In this document: piece by piece, positions 25,570-39,120 of the stretch
How positions within the stretch are numbered: the first letter of the stretch is position 1
How the letters are laid out: every line of letters starts with the position of its first letter
NCBI RefSeq assembly: GCF_000332195.1
Contig: NZ_KB235922.1
Span: 4,375,322-4,439,321 of the forward strand
Source: Pleurocapsa sp. PCC 7319
Lineage (GTDB): Bacteria > Cyanobacteriota > Cyanobacteriia > Cyanobacteriales > Xenococcaceae
DNA: 64,000 nt
Reading direction: 5' to 3'
Made by a program: the position numbers and the translations under genes
Notes under the pieces: generated by a model
The model's database searches: none
What the model was told of the DNA's origin: nothing
The model's input: only the letters and a program-made list of their open reading frames with translations

Positions 25570-26838
25570 ATGGATAATAGATTTTCTAATATATTTAATT
25601 TAACTGAAGATCAGGCGATCGCACTTTTGAAAAAGCCTTTAAATTCAGAAGATGGCACATCAGAGCGTTATGTTGGTGCAGCACACTTAATTAACTTTCC
25701 CACTGAAAGATCGATCAATGCCCTTATCGAAGCGATTGCGGACCGAGATCCAGCATTGGAAAATAGGATAGCCCGACGCAAAGCAGTAGAGAGTTTAGGT
25801 CGTTTAAAAGCTGTTCAGGCATTACCAACATTAAAATCCTGCCTCGCTGATGAAGATGCTTTGACGGTAGAAAATGCAGTTTGGTCAATCGGGGAAATTG
25901 GCACAGAAGATGAATCTATTCTAGAAGCGATCGCTGAATTGCTAACCAAGCCCAATCAAACTTACCGCGTTATTATTCATACCTTAGCTAACTTTAATTA
26001 CAAGCCAGCCATAGACAGAATCAAGCCTTTTACTAGTAACGATGATGAGCCTACTGCTAGTGCGGCGATTACTAGTTTGGCTCGTTTAACTGGCGATTAT
26101 GGTCAGATGGATCAGGTAGTTGAACTTCTCCAGCATAGTAATGTTAATGCTAGACGCGCCTGTATTCAAGATTTAATTGATGCCGCATATTATCCAGCTA
26201 TTCCAGCGATCGCCAAAGCTCCAATTTCTGTGGCTTTTCGGTTGCGGGGTATCAGACTCTTGGCTGCTAAAGGTATCGATGCTGGGAAAATCACCTTTGC
26301 TGATGTTGAATCAAGCTTAGATCAAATAATTCGCGATCGCCCTCAAGATATTGAAATGGTACACGAATACGATCAGCCACCATCTTTAGAATTTTTAATT
26401 AGAGAACTGTATCATACCGATTTTGGACGGTGTTATCTGGCAGGAAAAACTCTTCTGGAAACATATCCTGAACAAGCACCTGATGCTCTTCTGGAAACTT
26501 ACAAAGAGGAAGCTCATAATGACTATGGGGCACATTTCCATGTAATTAAGTTACTAGGTTTACTCAATTACCAAGCTGGCTACGATTTAATTCTAGAAGC
26601 TTTACATAATACTTCCCCGCAGTTTCAAAAATCGCGTGCAGCAGCAGCGATCGCTTTAAGTAATATCAACGCTACTCAAGCAATTCCGATCTTGAAAGAA
26701 ACTATCAATACACCAATCTTTGATCTCAAGTATGCTTGTTTATTAGCATTAGAACAATTAGGCGAGAACTGTTGGTCAATCGTAGCTGAAGACAAAAACC
26801 TGTTAATCAAAGCCAAAGCTAATCATAAACTTAGTTAA
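25570..26838 (+). CDS. cpeY: CpeY-type phycoerythrin bilin lyase
   Basis: The 422-residue HEAT-repeat protein starts MDNRFSNIFNLTEDQAIALL, with NFPTERSINALIEAIAD, RRKAVESLGRLKA and NAVWSIGEIGTEDESILEAI following. The full length, N-terminus and repeat spacing match CpeY, the lyase that attaches phycoerythrobilin to Cys82 of the phycoerythrin alpha subunit, usually with CpeZ as helper. This identification is from memory of CpeY sequences. No cpeA or cpeB lies here, so those would be elsewhere. The RidA gene starts 26 bases after its end. Confidence 0.78.
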   Translation: MDNRFSNIFNLTEDQAIALLKKPLNSEDGTSERYVGAAHLINFPTERSINALIEAIADRDPALENRIARRKAVESLGRLKAVQALPTLKSCLADEDALTVENAVWSIGEIGTEDESILEAIAELLTKPNQTYRVIIHTLANFNYKPAIDRIKPFTSNDDEPTASAAITSLARLTGDYGQMDQVVELLQHSNVNARRACIQDLIDAAYYPAIPAIAKAPISVAFRLRGIRLLAAKGIDAGKITFADVESSLDQIIRDRPQDIEMVHEYDQPPSLEFLIRELYHTDFGRCYLAGKTLLETYPEQAPDALLETYKEEAHNDYGAHFHVIKLLGLLNYQAGYDLILEALHNTSPQFQKSRAAAAIALSNINATQAIPILKETINTPIFDLKYACLLALEQLGENCWSIVAEDKNLLIKAKANHKLS

Positions 26839-26864
26839 TCAAGAATCTAAAAAATCTCAAATTT

Positions 26865-27269
26865 ATGAATTCACGCCAGTTCATTACCAATGGAGAAGGT
26901 TTACCGCAGTGGAATGCTCCTATTAGTCATGCCGTTGTGGTTAACAATACTTGTTATGTAAGTGGTCAGCTTTCGGTAGATGTTTCAGGCAAATATGTAC
27001 CTGGCTCAATTTTAGAAGAGGCAAAACTCGCTTTTAGTAATTTTTTTGCTGTACTTAAAGCTGCTGGTTTCACTTCTGAAGAAGTTGTATTTGTCGATCT
27101 TGCTTTCATTGATTTACAGGATGTACCTGTAGTCAATGAACTATTTACCAGTTACTTTTCACCAGGGTATAGACCAGCCAGAACTATATATCAAGCTGCT
27201 GCATTACCTTATGGAGGCAAAATCAAAGTAACTGGAACTGCTGTTAAAGATATGCCTGAACATGAATAA
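26865..27269 (+). CDS. RidA/YjgF-family protein
   Basis: This is a 134-residue protein of the YjgF/YER057c/UK114 family. Features are the N-terminal ISHAVVVNNTCYVSGQL, the inner VFVDLAFIDL and the C-terminal YRPARTIYQAAALPYGGKI, which carries the conserved Arg-x-T-x-x-x-x-x-L-P region. RidA hydrolyses reactive enamine/imine intermediates from PLP enzymes; other family members lack this activity. It lies between cpeY and a phosphopantetheinyl transferase. Its last 8 bases overlap the start of the next gene, so those two are translationally coupled. Confidence 0.88.
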   Translation: MNSRQFITNGEGLPQWNAPISHAVVVNNTCYVSGQLSVDVSGKYVPGSILEEAKLAFSNFFAVLKAAGFTSEEVVFVDLAFIDLQDVPVVNELFTSYFSPGYRPARTIYQAAALPYGGKIKVTGTAVKDMPEHE

Positions 27270-28047
27270 TAGTAGTCATTGGAAAACAATTTGGCAAAAT
27301 CCTGAACAACTACCAATACTAGATAAGAATCAAGTTCATGTGTGGCGTGCCAATTTAGAGTTATCAAAAACTGAAATTGAGCAATTAGCTACTTGTTTAT
27401 CTACCGATGAAATATCCAGGGCGAATAAATTTCGTTTCCCCATTCATAAAAGACGGTTTATTGTTGCCAGAGGAATTTTACGCCAGTTATTAGGCAATTA
27501 TCTACAACTCAGCCCCGACCGCATAAAATTTGAGTATGGCGATCGCGGTAAACCAAGACTAGCGGCATCAGTAGTAGATGGTTTTTTACAATTTAATGTT
27601 TCTCATTCTGAAGAGTATGCTCTGTATGGGTTTACGCATCATCACCTTATAGGAGTAGATCTAGAATATCTAAGAGACATGAAAGATGCAGTTAAGCTAG
27701 CTGAACGTTTTTTTTCTCCTAGAGAATTTGAATTGCTCGCCGCCATAGATAGTGAGCAACAACGAAAAGTATTCTTCAAACTCTGGACGGCCAAAGAAGC
27801 CTATTTAAAGGCGATCGGTACAGGGCTGACCAATTCATTAGCTAGTATAGATATATCTTTCGATCAAACTGGAAATCCTAAGTTATTGGCTATAGAAGGA
27901 GATCTTGAAGCAACAGCTAATTGGTCTATGTATCCCTGTGTTCCAGAAATTAACTACGTAGCAACCGTAGCAATCAAAACACCAACAAACAGTCAGCAAA
28001 TTTATTTCTGGAATTGGCATCAAAATTCGTTCCCACCTAAAATCTGA
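27262..28047 (+). CDS. 4'-phosphopantetheinyl transferase (Sfp/HetI type)
   Basis: The 261-residue enzyme has the core motifs of Sfp-type transferases: FNVSHSEEYALYG, IGVDLEYLRD (the metal-binding D/E pair), FFSPREFELL and FFKLWTAKEAYLKAIGTGL, with the K-E-A-Y/L-K signature. It transfers phosphopantetheine from CoA to a serine of acyl- or peptidyl-carrier proteins. Cyanobacteria usually carry one such enzyme for fatty acid, glycolipid and non-ribosomal pathways. The start overlaps RidA by 8 bases. Confidence 0.92.
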   Translation: MNNSSHWKTIWQNPEQLPILDKNQVHVWRANLELSKTEIEQLATCLSTDEISRANKFRFPIHKRRFIVARGILRQLLGNYLQLSPDRIKFEYGDRGKPRLAASVVDGFLQFNVSHSEEYALYGFTHHHLIGVDLEYLRDMKDAVKLAERFFSPREFELLAAIDSEQQRKVFFKLWTAKEAYLKAIGTGLTNSLASIDISFDQTGNPKLLAIEGDLEATANWSMYPCVPEINYVATVAIKTPTNSQQIYFWNWHQNSFPPKI

Positions 28048-28159
28048 CTTCTGACTAACAAAATCAGTTTATTGAACACAATAAATATTAAAATCGCGGT
28101 ATGATCTCTTAGGATTTCTTAATATTATAGTAAGCAGGATTTAACAAGAGAGAATTTCT

Positions 28160-28468
28160 ATGACTATTACCTTTGTTAAGGAAGATAAAGAAGTAATCAC
28201 TGCCATGGGGTCTAATTTACGAGAGAAAGCTCTTCAAAATCAAGTTGATATTTATACTCTTGGGGGTAAGCTTAGAAACTGTGGTGGTTACGGGCAATGT
28301 GCTACTTGTATTGTCGAAGTCGCTGAAGGCATGGAGAATTTATCCCCTAAAACAGATTTTGAACTACGCAGGTTAAAGAAAAAGCCTGACAACTACCGTC
28401 TAGCTTGTCAAACTTTGGTCAACGGTTCCGTCAAGATTATCACGAAACCCAAGCCTTCTAAGAAATAA
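28160..28468 (+). CDS. 2Fe-2S ferredoxin (102 aa)
   Basis: The protein has the cysteine pattern [14 protein letters not shown] and a later LACQTLV, giving the four [2Fe-2S] ligands C-x5-C-x2-C and C. The spacing is C-x5-C rather than the C-x4-C of plant-type PetF, and the [12 protein letters not shown] region resembles adrenodoxin/thioredoxin-like ferredoxins. A CAAGAGAGAAT site precedes the ATG. Cyanobacterial members of this kind serve as minor electron carriers. The partner is not evident from the neighbours. Confidence 0.9.
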   Translation: MTITFVKEDKEVITAMGSNLREKALQNQVDIYTLGGKLRNCGGYGQCATCIVEVAEGMENLSPKTDFELRRLKKKPDNYRLACQTLVNGSVKIITKPKPSKK

Positions 28469-28556
28469 GAAGAATCCATGCAGCTATTAGCCTAAGTAAT
28501 GATATTCTAGATAAGAATGTTATTTTAGTAATCGCTTACTTAGGAGCTGCTATTTT

Positions 28557-28667
28557 ATGGAAGTTAATGAACTGGGGTTTGTAGCTACTATTCTGTTTGT
28601 TTTAGTTCCTACGGTCTTTCTGCTCATTCTCTTTATCCAAACCGATAAAGATCAAAGAGAAGGTTAA
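28557..28667 (+). CDS. psbM: Photosystem II protein PsbM
   Basis: The 36-residue one-helix protein begins [20 protein letters not shown] and ends DKDQREG. The sequence is close to PsbM ([21 protein letters not shown]), a subunit at the dimer interface of photosystem II in the thylakoid. It was located by the TAGGAG site just before the ATG at 28557. The gene is monocistronic. Confidence 0.95.
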   Translation: MEVNELGFVATILFVLVPTVFLLILFIQTDKDQREG

Positions 28668-28873
28668 TATAATCAAGAAAATAAAATTATTTGATTTTTG
28701 TAATCGAGTCAAAATGCGATCGTTAAGCGTAGGTTAAGCCAAAGCGCTTTAGAAACTCTCATTAGAATACAGATTAATTGAGATTTATTCTAGTTTCTGT
28801 ATTCCTACCAGTAATATTAGAGTTTTCTCATACGTTCCAAATTGGCTCTATTTTTATTTTTATATTTTGAAAA

Positions 28874-29395
28874 TTATGAGATTGCATTGCACTTCATAAA
28901 CTTAATAATATTGATAAAATCTTGTTGAATATTATCAATGTTATTAGGTGTAAGTATAGGAATATGTACAAAAATACAGTTTATATTTAGCTCAAAAATC
29001 TGAATATAATGTAAGACCTGATAATATAACTCTTCGCAAACAAATCTGCCGGCATTATTACTAATTTTAGTATTTGTTAAGCAAGTAACTAATGCGTCTA
29101 AGTTTACATTGGTAAATATGCATTTTTCTTTACATACAGCGTTAGACTCTACAGTAAGAACATCTCTTGATTCAGCCATTCCACAGCAAATCACACCTTG
29201 TGGTTTTATTTTTTCTATAGTTTCAATGGCTTTTTGGGCAGCCAACACTTTATTTACAGGAAGTTTTCGCAAAAAAAATAAAGAATCTAAATATAATTGC
29301 TGTTTTTGGATGATTTCAAGTAAGTCATCAGAGGAATTTGACTTCTGATGAGGTAGCCAGATCTGAAAAGAAGTTAAAAGAAGTTGAGTAGACAT
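28874..29395 (-). CDS. Pyroglutamyl peptidase I-like (C15) protein
   Basis: The 173-residue protein follows the C15 fold: LLTSFQIWLPH at the start, then KPQGVICCGMAESRDVLTVE with the candidate Glu, NNAGRFVCEELYY with the candidate catalytic Cys, and NCIFVHIPILT with the His. The triad order E-C-H is that of pyrrolidone-carboxylate peptidase. The length is shorter than the usual 210-215 residues. Enzymatic activity on pyroglutamyl peptides is plausible but not shown. It is divergent from the next gene. Confidence 0.7.
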   Translation of the reverse strand: MSTQLLLTSFQIWLPHQKSNSSDDLLEIIQKQQLYLDSLFFLRKLPVNKVLAAQKAIETIEKIKPQGVICCGMAESRDVLTVESNAVCKEKCIFTNVNLDALVTCLTNTKISNNAGRFVCEELYYQVLHYIQIFELNINCIFVHIPILTPNNIDNIQQDFINIIKFMKCNAIS

Positions 29396-29474
29396 TCATT
29401 CATTTACAATATTGTTTCTTTTTTTCTTGAAAAAATAAATAGTGTTTGATAATTAAAGATCTTATTTTTAAAAA

Positions 29475-29918
29475 ATGGAAATACAATTTAGAGAATTTAA
29501 CCCTTTCGATCTATGGATTTGGTTAGAATTTCCGACAGTTCCTTCTCGTATGGAACAACAATATATTGAAGAGTTATTAGATTCTTGGTTTTATCTCGGT
29601 AAATTAGGTGGCTTCAATGCCGAAAATTTACGAGTGCAAGATACTGGTGTCGAAATCAGCTACATGGAATATGATAATTCAGAGCTAGATCACGCTTTAA
29701 TGGCTCCTATGCATAATATGGGAGAAATCGAATATTTGGGTGTTTGGGGACGATGTTGGTTTGATCTGGGTACTAGCGATTTAATCGCGATCGACATTTT
29801 AATCAATGCAATGAATCAACTAAGTAATGAATTTGTACAAATTAATAAACTAATAATAGGTGGTCAAAATGAAGATTGGCCTGTAAATGAGAATAATTCA
29901 GCATTTTATAGTCACTAG
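29475..29918 (+). CDS. DUF3531 family protein
   Basis: The 147-residue soluble protein begins MEIQFREFNPFDLWIWLEFP, with EEYIE-like RMEQQYIEELLDSWFYLGKLG and later NMGEIEYLGVWGRCWFDLGTSD. This pattern matches the DUF3531 family, conserved in cyanobacteria and plastid-bearing organisms and of unknown function. The terminator-like hairpin at 29935-29972 lies 17 bases after the stop codon. Confidence 0.78.
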   Translation: MEIQFREFNPFDLWIWLEFPTVPSRMEQQYIEELLDSWFYLGKLGGFNAENLRVQDTGVEISYMEYDNSELDHALMAPMHNMGEIEYLGVWGRCWFDLGTSDLIAIDILINAMNQLSNEFVQINKLIIGGQNEDWPVNENNSAFYSH

Positions 29919-29934
29919 CAAATTCTTTACATTA

Positions 29935-29972
29935 CAAAACCCCCTACGGACTAATTCGAGTAGGAGGTTTTG
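29935..29972. terminator. Bidirectional terminator-like hairpin between DUF3531 and rRNA operon
   Basis: Arms CAAAACCCCCTAC and GTAGGAGGTTTTG pair at 12 of 13 positions around a 12-base loop; the outer A/T-rich ends supply U-tracts in both directions. It would end the DUF3531 transcript and, on the minus strand, the rRNA operon after the 5S gene. Confidence 0.7.
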
Positions 29973-29988
29973 TGGTTAGAAGAATGAA

Positions 29989-30106
29989 CCTGGCACTGAG
30001 CTATTTTTCCGGGAGGCTACCCTCCGAGTATCTTCGCCGCTACAGAGTTTCACCGTCGAGTTCGGGATGGAGTCGAAGTGGTTCCACTGCGCTAAAAGCA
30101 CCAGGA
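29989..30106 (-). rRNA. rrf: 5S ribosomal RNA
   Basis: The minus strand from 30106 begins TCCTGGTGC and ends CCAGG at 29989, about 118 bases, with the typical 5S core GGAACCACTTCGACTCCATC and complementary ends. It is the last gene of the rRNA operon. Ends are estimated to within a few bases. Confidence 0.9.
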
Positions 30107-30215
30107 ATACTGTCTGGGTTTTACTGTAGATCAACCCTCAAGACTGCATAAATCTAGATGATTCAAGTCCAAATCAGAATAGTAGTAATTATTAATGGTC
30201 TAGTCGAGTTGAAGT

Positions 30216-33043
<2,828 letters not shown>

Positions 33044-33358
33044 TTGTATTGAGCATTTCTGCTCGATACTCTTTTTTCTCTACTTCTAGGTTTTTACACC
33101 TTGGACTTTTCTGACAAGTAAAACTTGCCGTCTTAGTTTTTTGACCTAATTACTTAGTTCTTTTTTGGCTCTATCACAAGTAATCCTTTTCTATGTTTTT
33201 CAACATTTCTCAGTCTTACTTCTTCTAGATATTATGCAGTTTTCAAGGTTCACCTCTGAACTCTTTAAAGTCCAGCATCCTCATTTCTTGCCTCGGCAAT
33301 TCATGATAGTGCTGAATTTTAATCTCTTTATTTAGACTCTTGGTCTTTTTTTCTCTGG

Positions 33359-33431
33359 TGGAGGTAAGCGGACTTGAACCGCTGACATCCTGCTTGCAAA
33401 GCAGGCGCTCTACCAACTGAGCTATACCCCC
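33359..33431 (-). tRNA. tRNA-Ala (TGC)
   Basis: The minus strand from 33431 reads GGGGGTATAGCTCAGTTGG, with anticodon TGC in CTTTGCAAG and the acceptor partner TACCTCC. G3-U70, the alanine identity pair, is present. The 3' CCA appears to be encoded (33356-33358). It lies in the 16S-23S spacer. Confidence 0.97.
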
Positions 33432-33442
33432 AAACTCTTTTT

Positions 33443-33477
33443 AACTCCGAACTTCTAATTCCGAACTCCGAATTTAA
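33443..33477. repeat. Heptanucleotide repeat inside the rRNA spacer
   Basis: Units AACTCCG, AACTTCT, AATTCCG and AACTCCG stand between tRNA-Ala and tRNA-Ile in the internal transcribed spacer. The same units occur at 22585-22620 and 55855-55885. Confidence 0.75.
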
Positions 33478-33485
33478 TTTTGTGG

Positions 33486-33559
<74 letters not shown>

Positions 33560-33699
33560 TTGTCTTGGTCTAGTTTGAGCTAGAACCAGAACAATCAGTT
33601 TGACAGTTTTTCACAAATTACTTGAGGAATCGACCTTTGGTTTGACCTGTGATAACGAGACCTATATAATCGTCTTCGCTTCACGGCTTTGGTCTCCCT

Positions 33700-35190
<1,491 letters not shown>

Positions 35191-35390
35191 GATGAATCAA
35201 ATCCATCAATTCAGTTGATTTTTTGACTCTTTTCGTTTTTTGTTATCCTCAGTAAAATTGCTTTTACTTGGGGATTGAATTAAGTTTTTTTAATTCCTAA
35301 AGTACTGTGTTTTAAAAACCGTCAAACTATTGATTTGTCTTGGTTCTGGGCGTTGCTGGGAGGTGTTGTTCTCTCAACCGCGCATTTACC

Positions 35391-35419
35391 AATATACTCA
35401 TTCCATTTGAGAAAGTCAA
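35391..35419 (-). promoter_or_regulatory. Probable rRNA operon promoter
   Basis: On the minus strand TTGACT (35414-35419) and TATATT (35391-35396) are separated by exactly 17 bases, a near-consensus sigma-70 promoter. Transcription would start near 35384 and give a leader of about 190 bases before 16S. The plus strand of the same region leads into glyQ. Confidence 0.75.
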
Positions 35420-35538
35420 CCCCCTCGGCTGAAATAAAATTTAGGGAGAGAAAAAAATAGTTTTTTTTACATTAGACTAATTTCTCAAAACCCTCCATGC
35501 TATTGTGTTTGGGCAGATATTTAATTGGTAGATTTTTT

Positions 35539-36417
35539 ATGTCTTTATCATTTCAAGAACTGATTGCTACCCTCAATAATTTTTGGAGCGATCGCGGTTG
35601 CATCATCACTCAGCCTTATGACACTGAAAAAGGGGCTGGAACCAAAAATCCGAGTACCTTTCTCAGGGCAATTGGTCCAGAACCTTGGGCTGTTGCCTAT
35701 GTTGAGCCTTGCAGGAGACCCTCTGACGGAAGATATGGTGAAAATCCCAATCGTTTCCAGCAATACTATCAATATCAAGTGCTGATTAAACCTTCGCCAG
35801 ACAATATCCAGGAAATTTATCTAGATTCTCTAAGGGCATTGGGCATTAATCCAGAAGATCATGATGTTCGTTTTGTTGAAGATAATTGGGAAGATGCTGC
35901 AGTCGGTGCTTGGGGTGCTGGTTGGGAAGTATGGTTAGACGGAATGGAAGTAACGCAATTTACTTATTTTCAGCAATGTGGCGGAATTGACTGTAATCCT
36001 GTGTCGATTGAAATTACCTATGGTTTGGAAAGACTGGCAATGTATTTACAAGATGTAGATGCCTTTACCAAAATCAGATGGAATGATCAGCTGTCTTACG
36101 GAGATATTTTCCTCCAGGCAGAAATAGAGCAGTGTACTTATAATTTTGAAGCGTCTGACCCCGACTTATTATTTAATCTTTTTAGTCTTTACGAGAAGGA
36201 AGCTAAGCAGCTAATTGATCGAGGTTTAGTCATTCCCAGCTTAGATTATGTTTTGAAATGTTCCCATACTTTTAACTTGTTAGATGCCAGGGGAGTTATC
36301 GCTGTGACGGAAAGGACTAGGTATATTGGCAGAATTCGTAGTATGGCTCGGCAAGTAGCTCAATTATATTTAGAACAAAGAGAAAGTTTGGGATTTCCTT
36401 TGCAAAAAATTGCTTAG
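35539..36417 (+). CDS. glyQ: Glycyl-tRNA synthetase alpha subunit
   Basis: The protein starts at ATG 35539 ([20 protein letters not shown]), giving 292 residues; the frame extends 14 codons further upstream. Landmarks are [42 protein letters not shown] and [20 protein letters not shown], all typical of the bacterial GlyQ catalytic subunit of alpha2beta2 GlyRS. The enzyme charges tRNA-Gly with glycine using ATP. The beta subunit gene (glyS) is not adjacent; it must be elsewhere. Confidence 0.97.
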   Translation: MSLSFQELIATLNNFWSDRGCIITQPYDTEKGAGTKNPSTFLRAIGPEPWAVAYVEPCRRPSDGRYGENPNRFQQYYQYQVLIKPSPDNIQEIYLDSLRALGINPEDHDVRFVEDNWEDAAVGAWGAGWEVWLDGMEVTQFTYFQQCGGIDCNPVSIEITYGLERLAMYLQDVDAFTKIRWNDQLSYGDIFLQAEIEQCTYNFEASDPDLLFNLFSLYEKEAKQLIDRGLVIPSLDYVLKCSHTFNLLDARGVIAVTERTRYIGRIRSMARQVAQLYLEQRESLGFPLQKIA

Positions 36418-36442
36418 AATTTCAGTCTTGGCTTGGGGGTTT

Positions 36443-36476
36443 ATGTAGCCTGGAATTCAGGCTACATAATTTTTTA
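36443..36476 (+). terminator. Rho-independent terminator after glyQ
   Basis: A perfect 10-base stem, ATGTAGCCTG with CAGGCTACAT, a 5-base loop and a following T-rich run (AATTTTTTATTT) end the glyQ transcript. Confidence 0.85.
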
Positions 36477-36669
36477 TTTCACTGACATCTTATACCAGTA
36501 CAAAATAACTCAAAAATTAAGATAAAGGAATCAATTTATTCTCCTTCTTGCCCCGTCCCTATGTCGGAGGAAACCTCTGACGGGGCGGTGCGCTTTTCCC
36601 TTTAACCTCTACCCCTTTTCCCAATAGCATAGGTAGATTACGCAGTAGGTGCAAGATCTGAGCCTTTAA

Positions 36670-38148
36670 CTAGCGGTGCTTCAGAGCCTCTCTTGCTTGT
36701 TCGCGATCGTCAAAATGAATTTTTTCTGTACCCAAAATCTGATAATCTTCATGTCCTTTGCCAGCAATTAGAACTCCGTCTCCTGGTTGTGCATCTTGAA
36801 TGGCAGTTGCGATCGCCTTCGCCCGGTCGCCGATGACAATTGGCTCAACAGTATCAGGAATTCCCGCCACCACATCTTTTAAGATCTGTTCTGGATTTTC
36901 TGTACGGGGGTTGTCGGAAGTTACTACTGCAACATCTGCCAGCTCTGCGGCAATTTTACCCATCAAGGGACGTTTAGTGCGATCGCGATCGCCTCCGCAA
37001 CCAAAGACACAAATCATTTTGCCACTAATGAAAGGTCGAGCAGCTTGCAACAAATTTTTAAGGCTATCAGGAGTATGGGCATAATCGACAATAACGCTAA
37101 TATCTTGATTGGGATTAATTTGCACCCGTTCCATCCTCCCTGGGACGCCAGAAAAGTGGGGAAGGCTGTCTGTAAGAATTTTCAAATCTACTCCCAAATG
37201 TAAAGCTGTACCGACTGCTGCGAGTAGATTGGCTAAATTAAATTGACCAACCAAAGGGGAATTAAAAGCTACTTTTCCTGCCGGAGTGTGCAACTTCCCA
37301 CTAACTCCTGTAGGCTGATAATCTAAATCGCTAGTGTATAAATCAGCAGACTGGTTATTAACGCTGTAAGTCCAAACTTGACTACTATCTAGCTGTTTAA
37401 TTAAACGTTGACCATAAGGATCGTCTAAATTAATGATTGCTTTACCATTTAAATATTCAGGGCTAAACAATAGAGACTTGGCTAGAAAATAGTCCTCCAT
37501 GTCTTGATGATAGTCAAGATGATCCTGAGTCAAGTTAGTAAAGACTCCTACCTCAAATCCACAACCTTTGACCCTGCCCTGAGCTAAAGCGTGAGAACTA
37601 ACTTCCATGACAGCATATTCATTGCCGGCTTTTACCGCCTCAGATAATTGAGATTGCAATTCCACTGCAAAAGGAGTTGTATGAGTTGCAATTTGGCTAT
37701 ATCCTTGCCAACGAGTGTACAAAGTCCCCAGCAGTGCGGTGGGATGTTTTGCTCGACATAAAAAATACTCAATTAGATGACTAGTTGTTGTTTTACCGTT
37801 TGTTCCTGTTACACCGACAGTGTTGAGCTTGCTTGTAGGATAATTATAAAAAGCGGCAGCGATCGCACTACAGGTAGAAATCATATCTTCAGCTTTAATT
37901 ACACAGACATCTGCTGTAGGAGGCTGTTTGTCGGCAGCTTGAGGTGTTACCACTGCCGCGATCGCCCCTTGCCCCATTGCACTTTGCCAAAATTCTCCTC
38001 CATCAACTCTTGTACCAGGCATGCCAATAAACAAATCACCCTTTTGGCACGCATGAGAATTAGTGCATACTCGGTTGACTTCCAAATCTAGGGCAAAGTG
38101 TTCTGGTTGCTGAAGATTTACTTTGGCTAATAATTCGCGCAGCTTCAT
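36670..38148 (-). CDS. murE: UDP-N-acetylmuramoyl-L-alanyl-D-glutamate:meso-DAP ligase
   Basis: Mur-ligase landmarks are GVTGTNGKTTTSHLIEYF (P-loop), HTTPFAVELQ, EVSSHALAQGRVKGCGF, TNLTQDHLDYHQDMEDYF and VVDYAHTPDSLKNLL. The C-terminal DNPRTENP motif is the meso-diaminopimelate recognition signature. It adds DAP to the peptidoglycan precursor in the cytosol. ATG 38148 (MKLRELLAKV) fits family starts; an upstream in-frame ATG is 30 bases away. At 493 residues the length is typical. Confidence 0.95.
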   Translation of the reverse strand: MKLRELLAKVNLQQPEHFALDLEVNRVCTNSHACQKGDLFIGMPGTRVDGGEFWQSAMGQGAIAAVVTPQAADKQPPTADVCVIKAEDMISTCSAIAAAFYNYPTSKLNTVGVTGTNGKTTTSHLIEYFLCRAKHPTALLGTLYTRWQGYSQIATHTTPFAVELQSQLSEAVKAGNEYAVMEVSSHALAQGRVKGCGFEVGVFTNLTQDHLDYHQDMEDYFLAKSLLFSPEYLNGKAIINLDDPYGQRLIKQLDSSQVWTYSVNNQSADLYTSDLDYQPTGVSGKLHTPAGKVAFNSPLVGQFNLANLLAAVGTALHLGVDLKILTDSLPHFSGVPGRMERVQINPNQDISVIVDYAHTPDSLKNLLQAARPFISGKMICVFGCGGDRDRTKRPLMGKIAAELADVAVVTSDNPRTENPEQILKDVVAGIPDTVEPIVIGDRAKAIATAIQDAQPGDGVLIAGKGHEDYQILGTEKIHFDDREQAREALKHR

Positions 38149-38200
38149 CATGATTATCTTGGGTAAAATGCGATTCAACTACTACATTTTGGACACTTTT

Positions 38201-38467
38201 TTACTCTGATATTATTAAATTTTTCTGTAACATTTGCTCCAATTTGGCTACAGAGGCACGGGGAGATAAGCGGGGTAAGATTTTTTCCCCTTCAGGCAAC
38301 TTTTGACAAAGTACTGGTATTTCGTATTCGTAAGCGGCAAACCAGTCTTCGCGGGTGTTAATATCTCTTATTTCTAGGTCAAATTGGACATTGCTAACTT
38401 GCGCAAGTTTCTCTTGCAATCCTGCACATAAATGACAACCAGGTTTACTGTAGAGGATCAGATACAT
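38201..38467 (-). CDS. Glutaredoxin-like thiol protein (DUF836 type)
   Basis: The 88-residue thioredoxin-fold protein starts MYLILYSKPGCHLCAGLQEKL with a C-x-x-C active site (CHLC). A cis-proline is in YEIPVLCQKL, with an extra Cys, and the C-terminus has LSPRASVAKLEQML. It probably acts in disulfide or glutathione exchange. It lies 53 bases upstream of murE on the same strand, so they may be co-transcribed; a functional link with peptidoglycan synthesis is not implied. Confidence 0.82.
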   Translation of the reverse strand: MYLILYSKPGCHLCAGLQEKLAQVSNVQFDLEIRDINTREDWFAAYEYEIPVLCQKLPEGEKILPRLSPRASVAKLEQMLQKNLIISE

Positions 38468-39120
38468 TGAGTAGTTTAATTATTATTCTTATTTAGAATA
38501 GCAATGTATGCGAGTTAATAAAAAGCCCAGCTCTGGCAAATTATGGAAAATACACAGTAATAAATAACATCAATTAGTATTTTCAAACTACAATAAGTAA
38601 TTAAATTCACTTGATAAGACTTTAGAGTTCTAAGCTAGCAATAATTCAACAGTTTTTGCACATTTTTATTAAGCTTTTATCTATTTTTCAACACGTTTTC
38701 AACATATTTTCAACAATATTTTTTTGCAAGATAATATTATTTTGATAGTTCATTATCAAGTTGCATTGATTGTTGCACAATGCAACAATCAATTATTTGC
38801 TAAATATTGCGAATAAAATCAAACTAGAGACAAATATAATGATAGTAAAACTATTTACTATAAGATCCCAGTCATTTTGAATATTGACAAAAATTGAAAA
38901 ATTAGCGAATATTCATATAGACATCAAAAGATATTTACTTGTGATTTATTTCTCTAGTATTAATTATTATTAATTGAACAGCAACACTTAACTTTTATTG
39001 ATGTATTTAAATGGGTCGTAAAAAGCAATAATTCTCTTGATAGTAATCAAATAAAGCTAGTGAAATAAATATTCTGCTTGTAGATATTTAGACTAATTTA
39101 TTATTTTTCTAAACAAGCAA
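38468..39120. other. 650-bp AT-rich spacer, no gene, with hairpin and TTTTCAACA repeats
   Basis: No coding sequence is supported in this divergent region. It contains three near-repeats of TTTTCAACA at 38684-38722, and the 13-base inverted repeat at 38765-38793. AT content is very high. Promoters for the glutaredoxin-like gene (minus) and DUF2811 gene (plus) must lie here. Confidence 0.6.
38765..38793. promoter_or_regulatory. 13-bp perfect inverted repeat (operator or RNA hairpin)
   Basis: ATTGATTGTTGCA pairs with TGCAACAATCAAT across a 3-base loop. No U-tract follows at once on the plus strand, so it is less like a terminator and more like a protein-binding palindrome or the stem of a short RNA. 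Confidence 0.45.
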
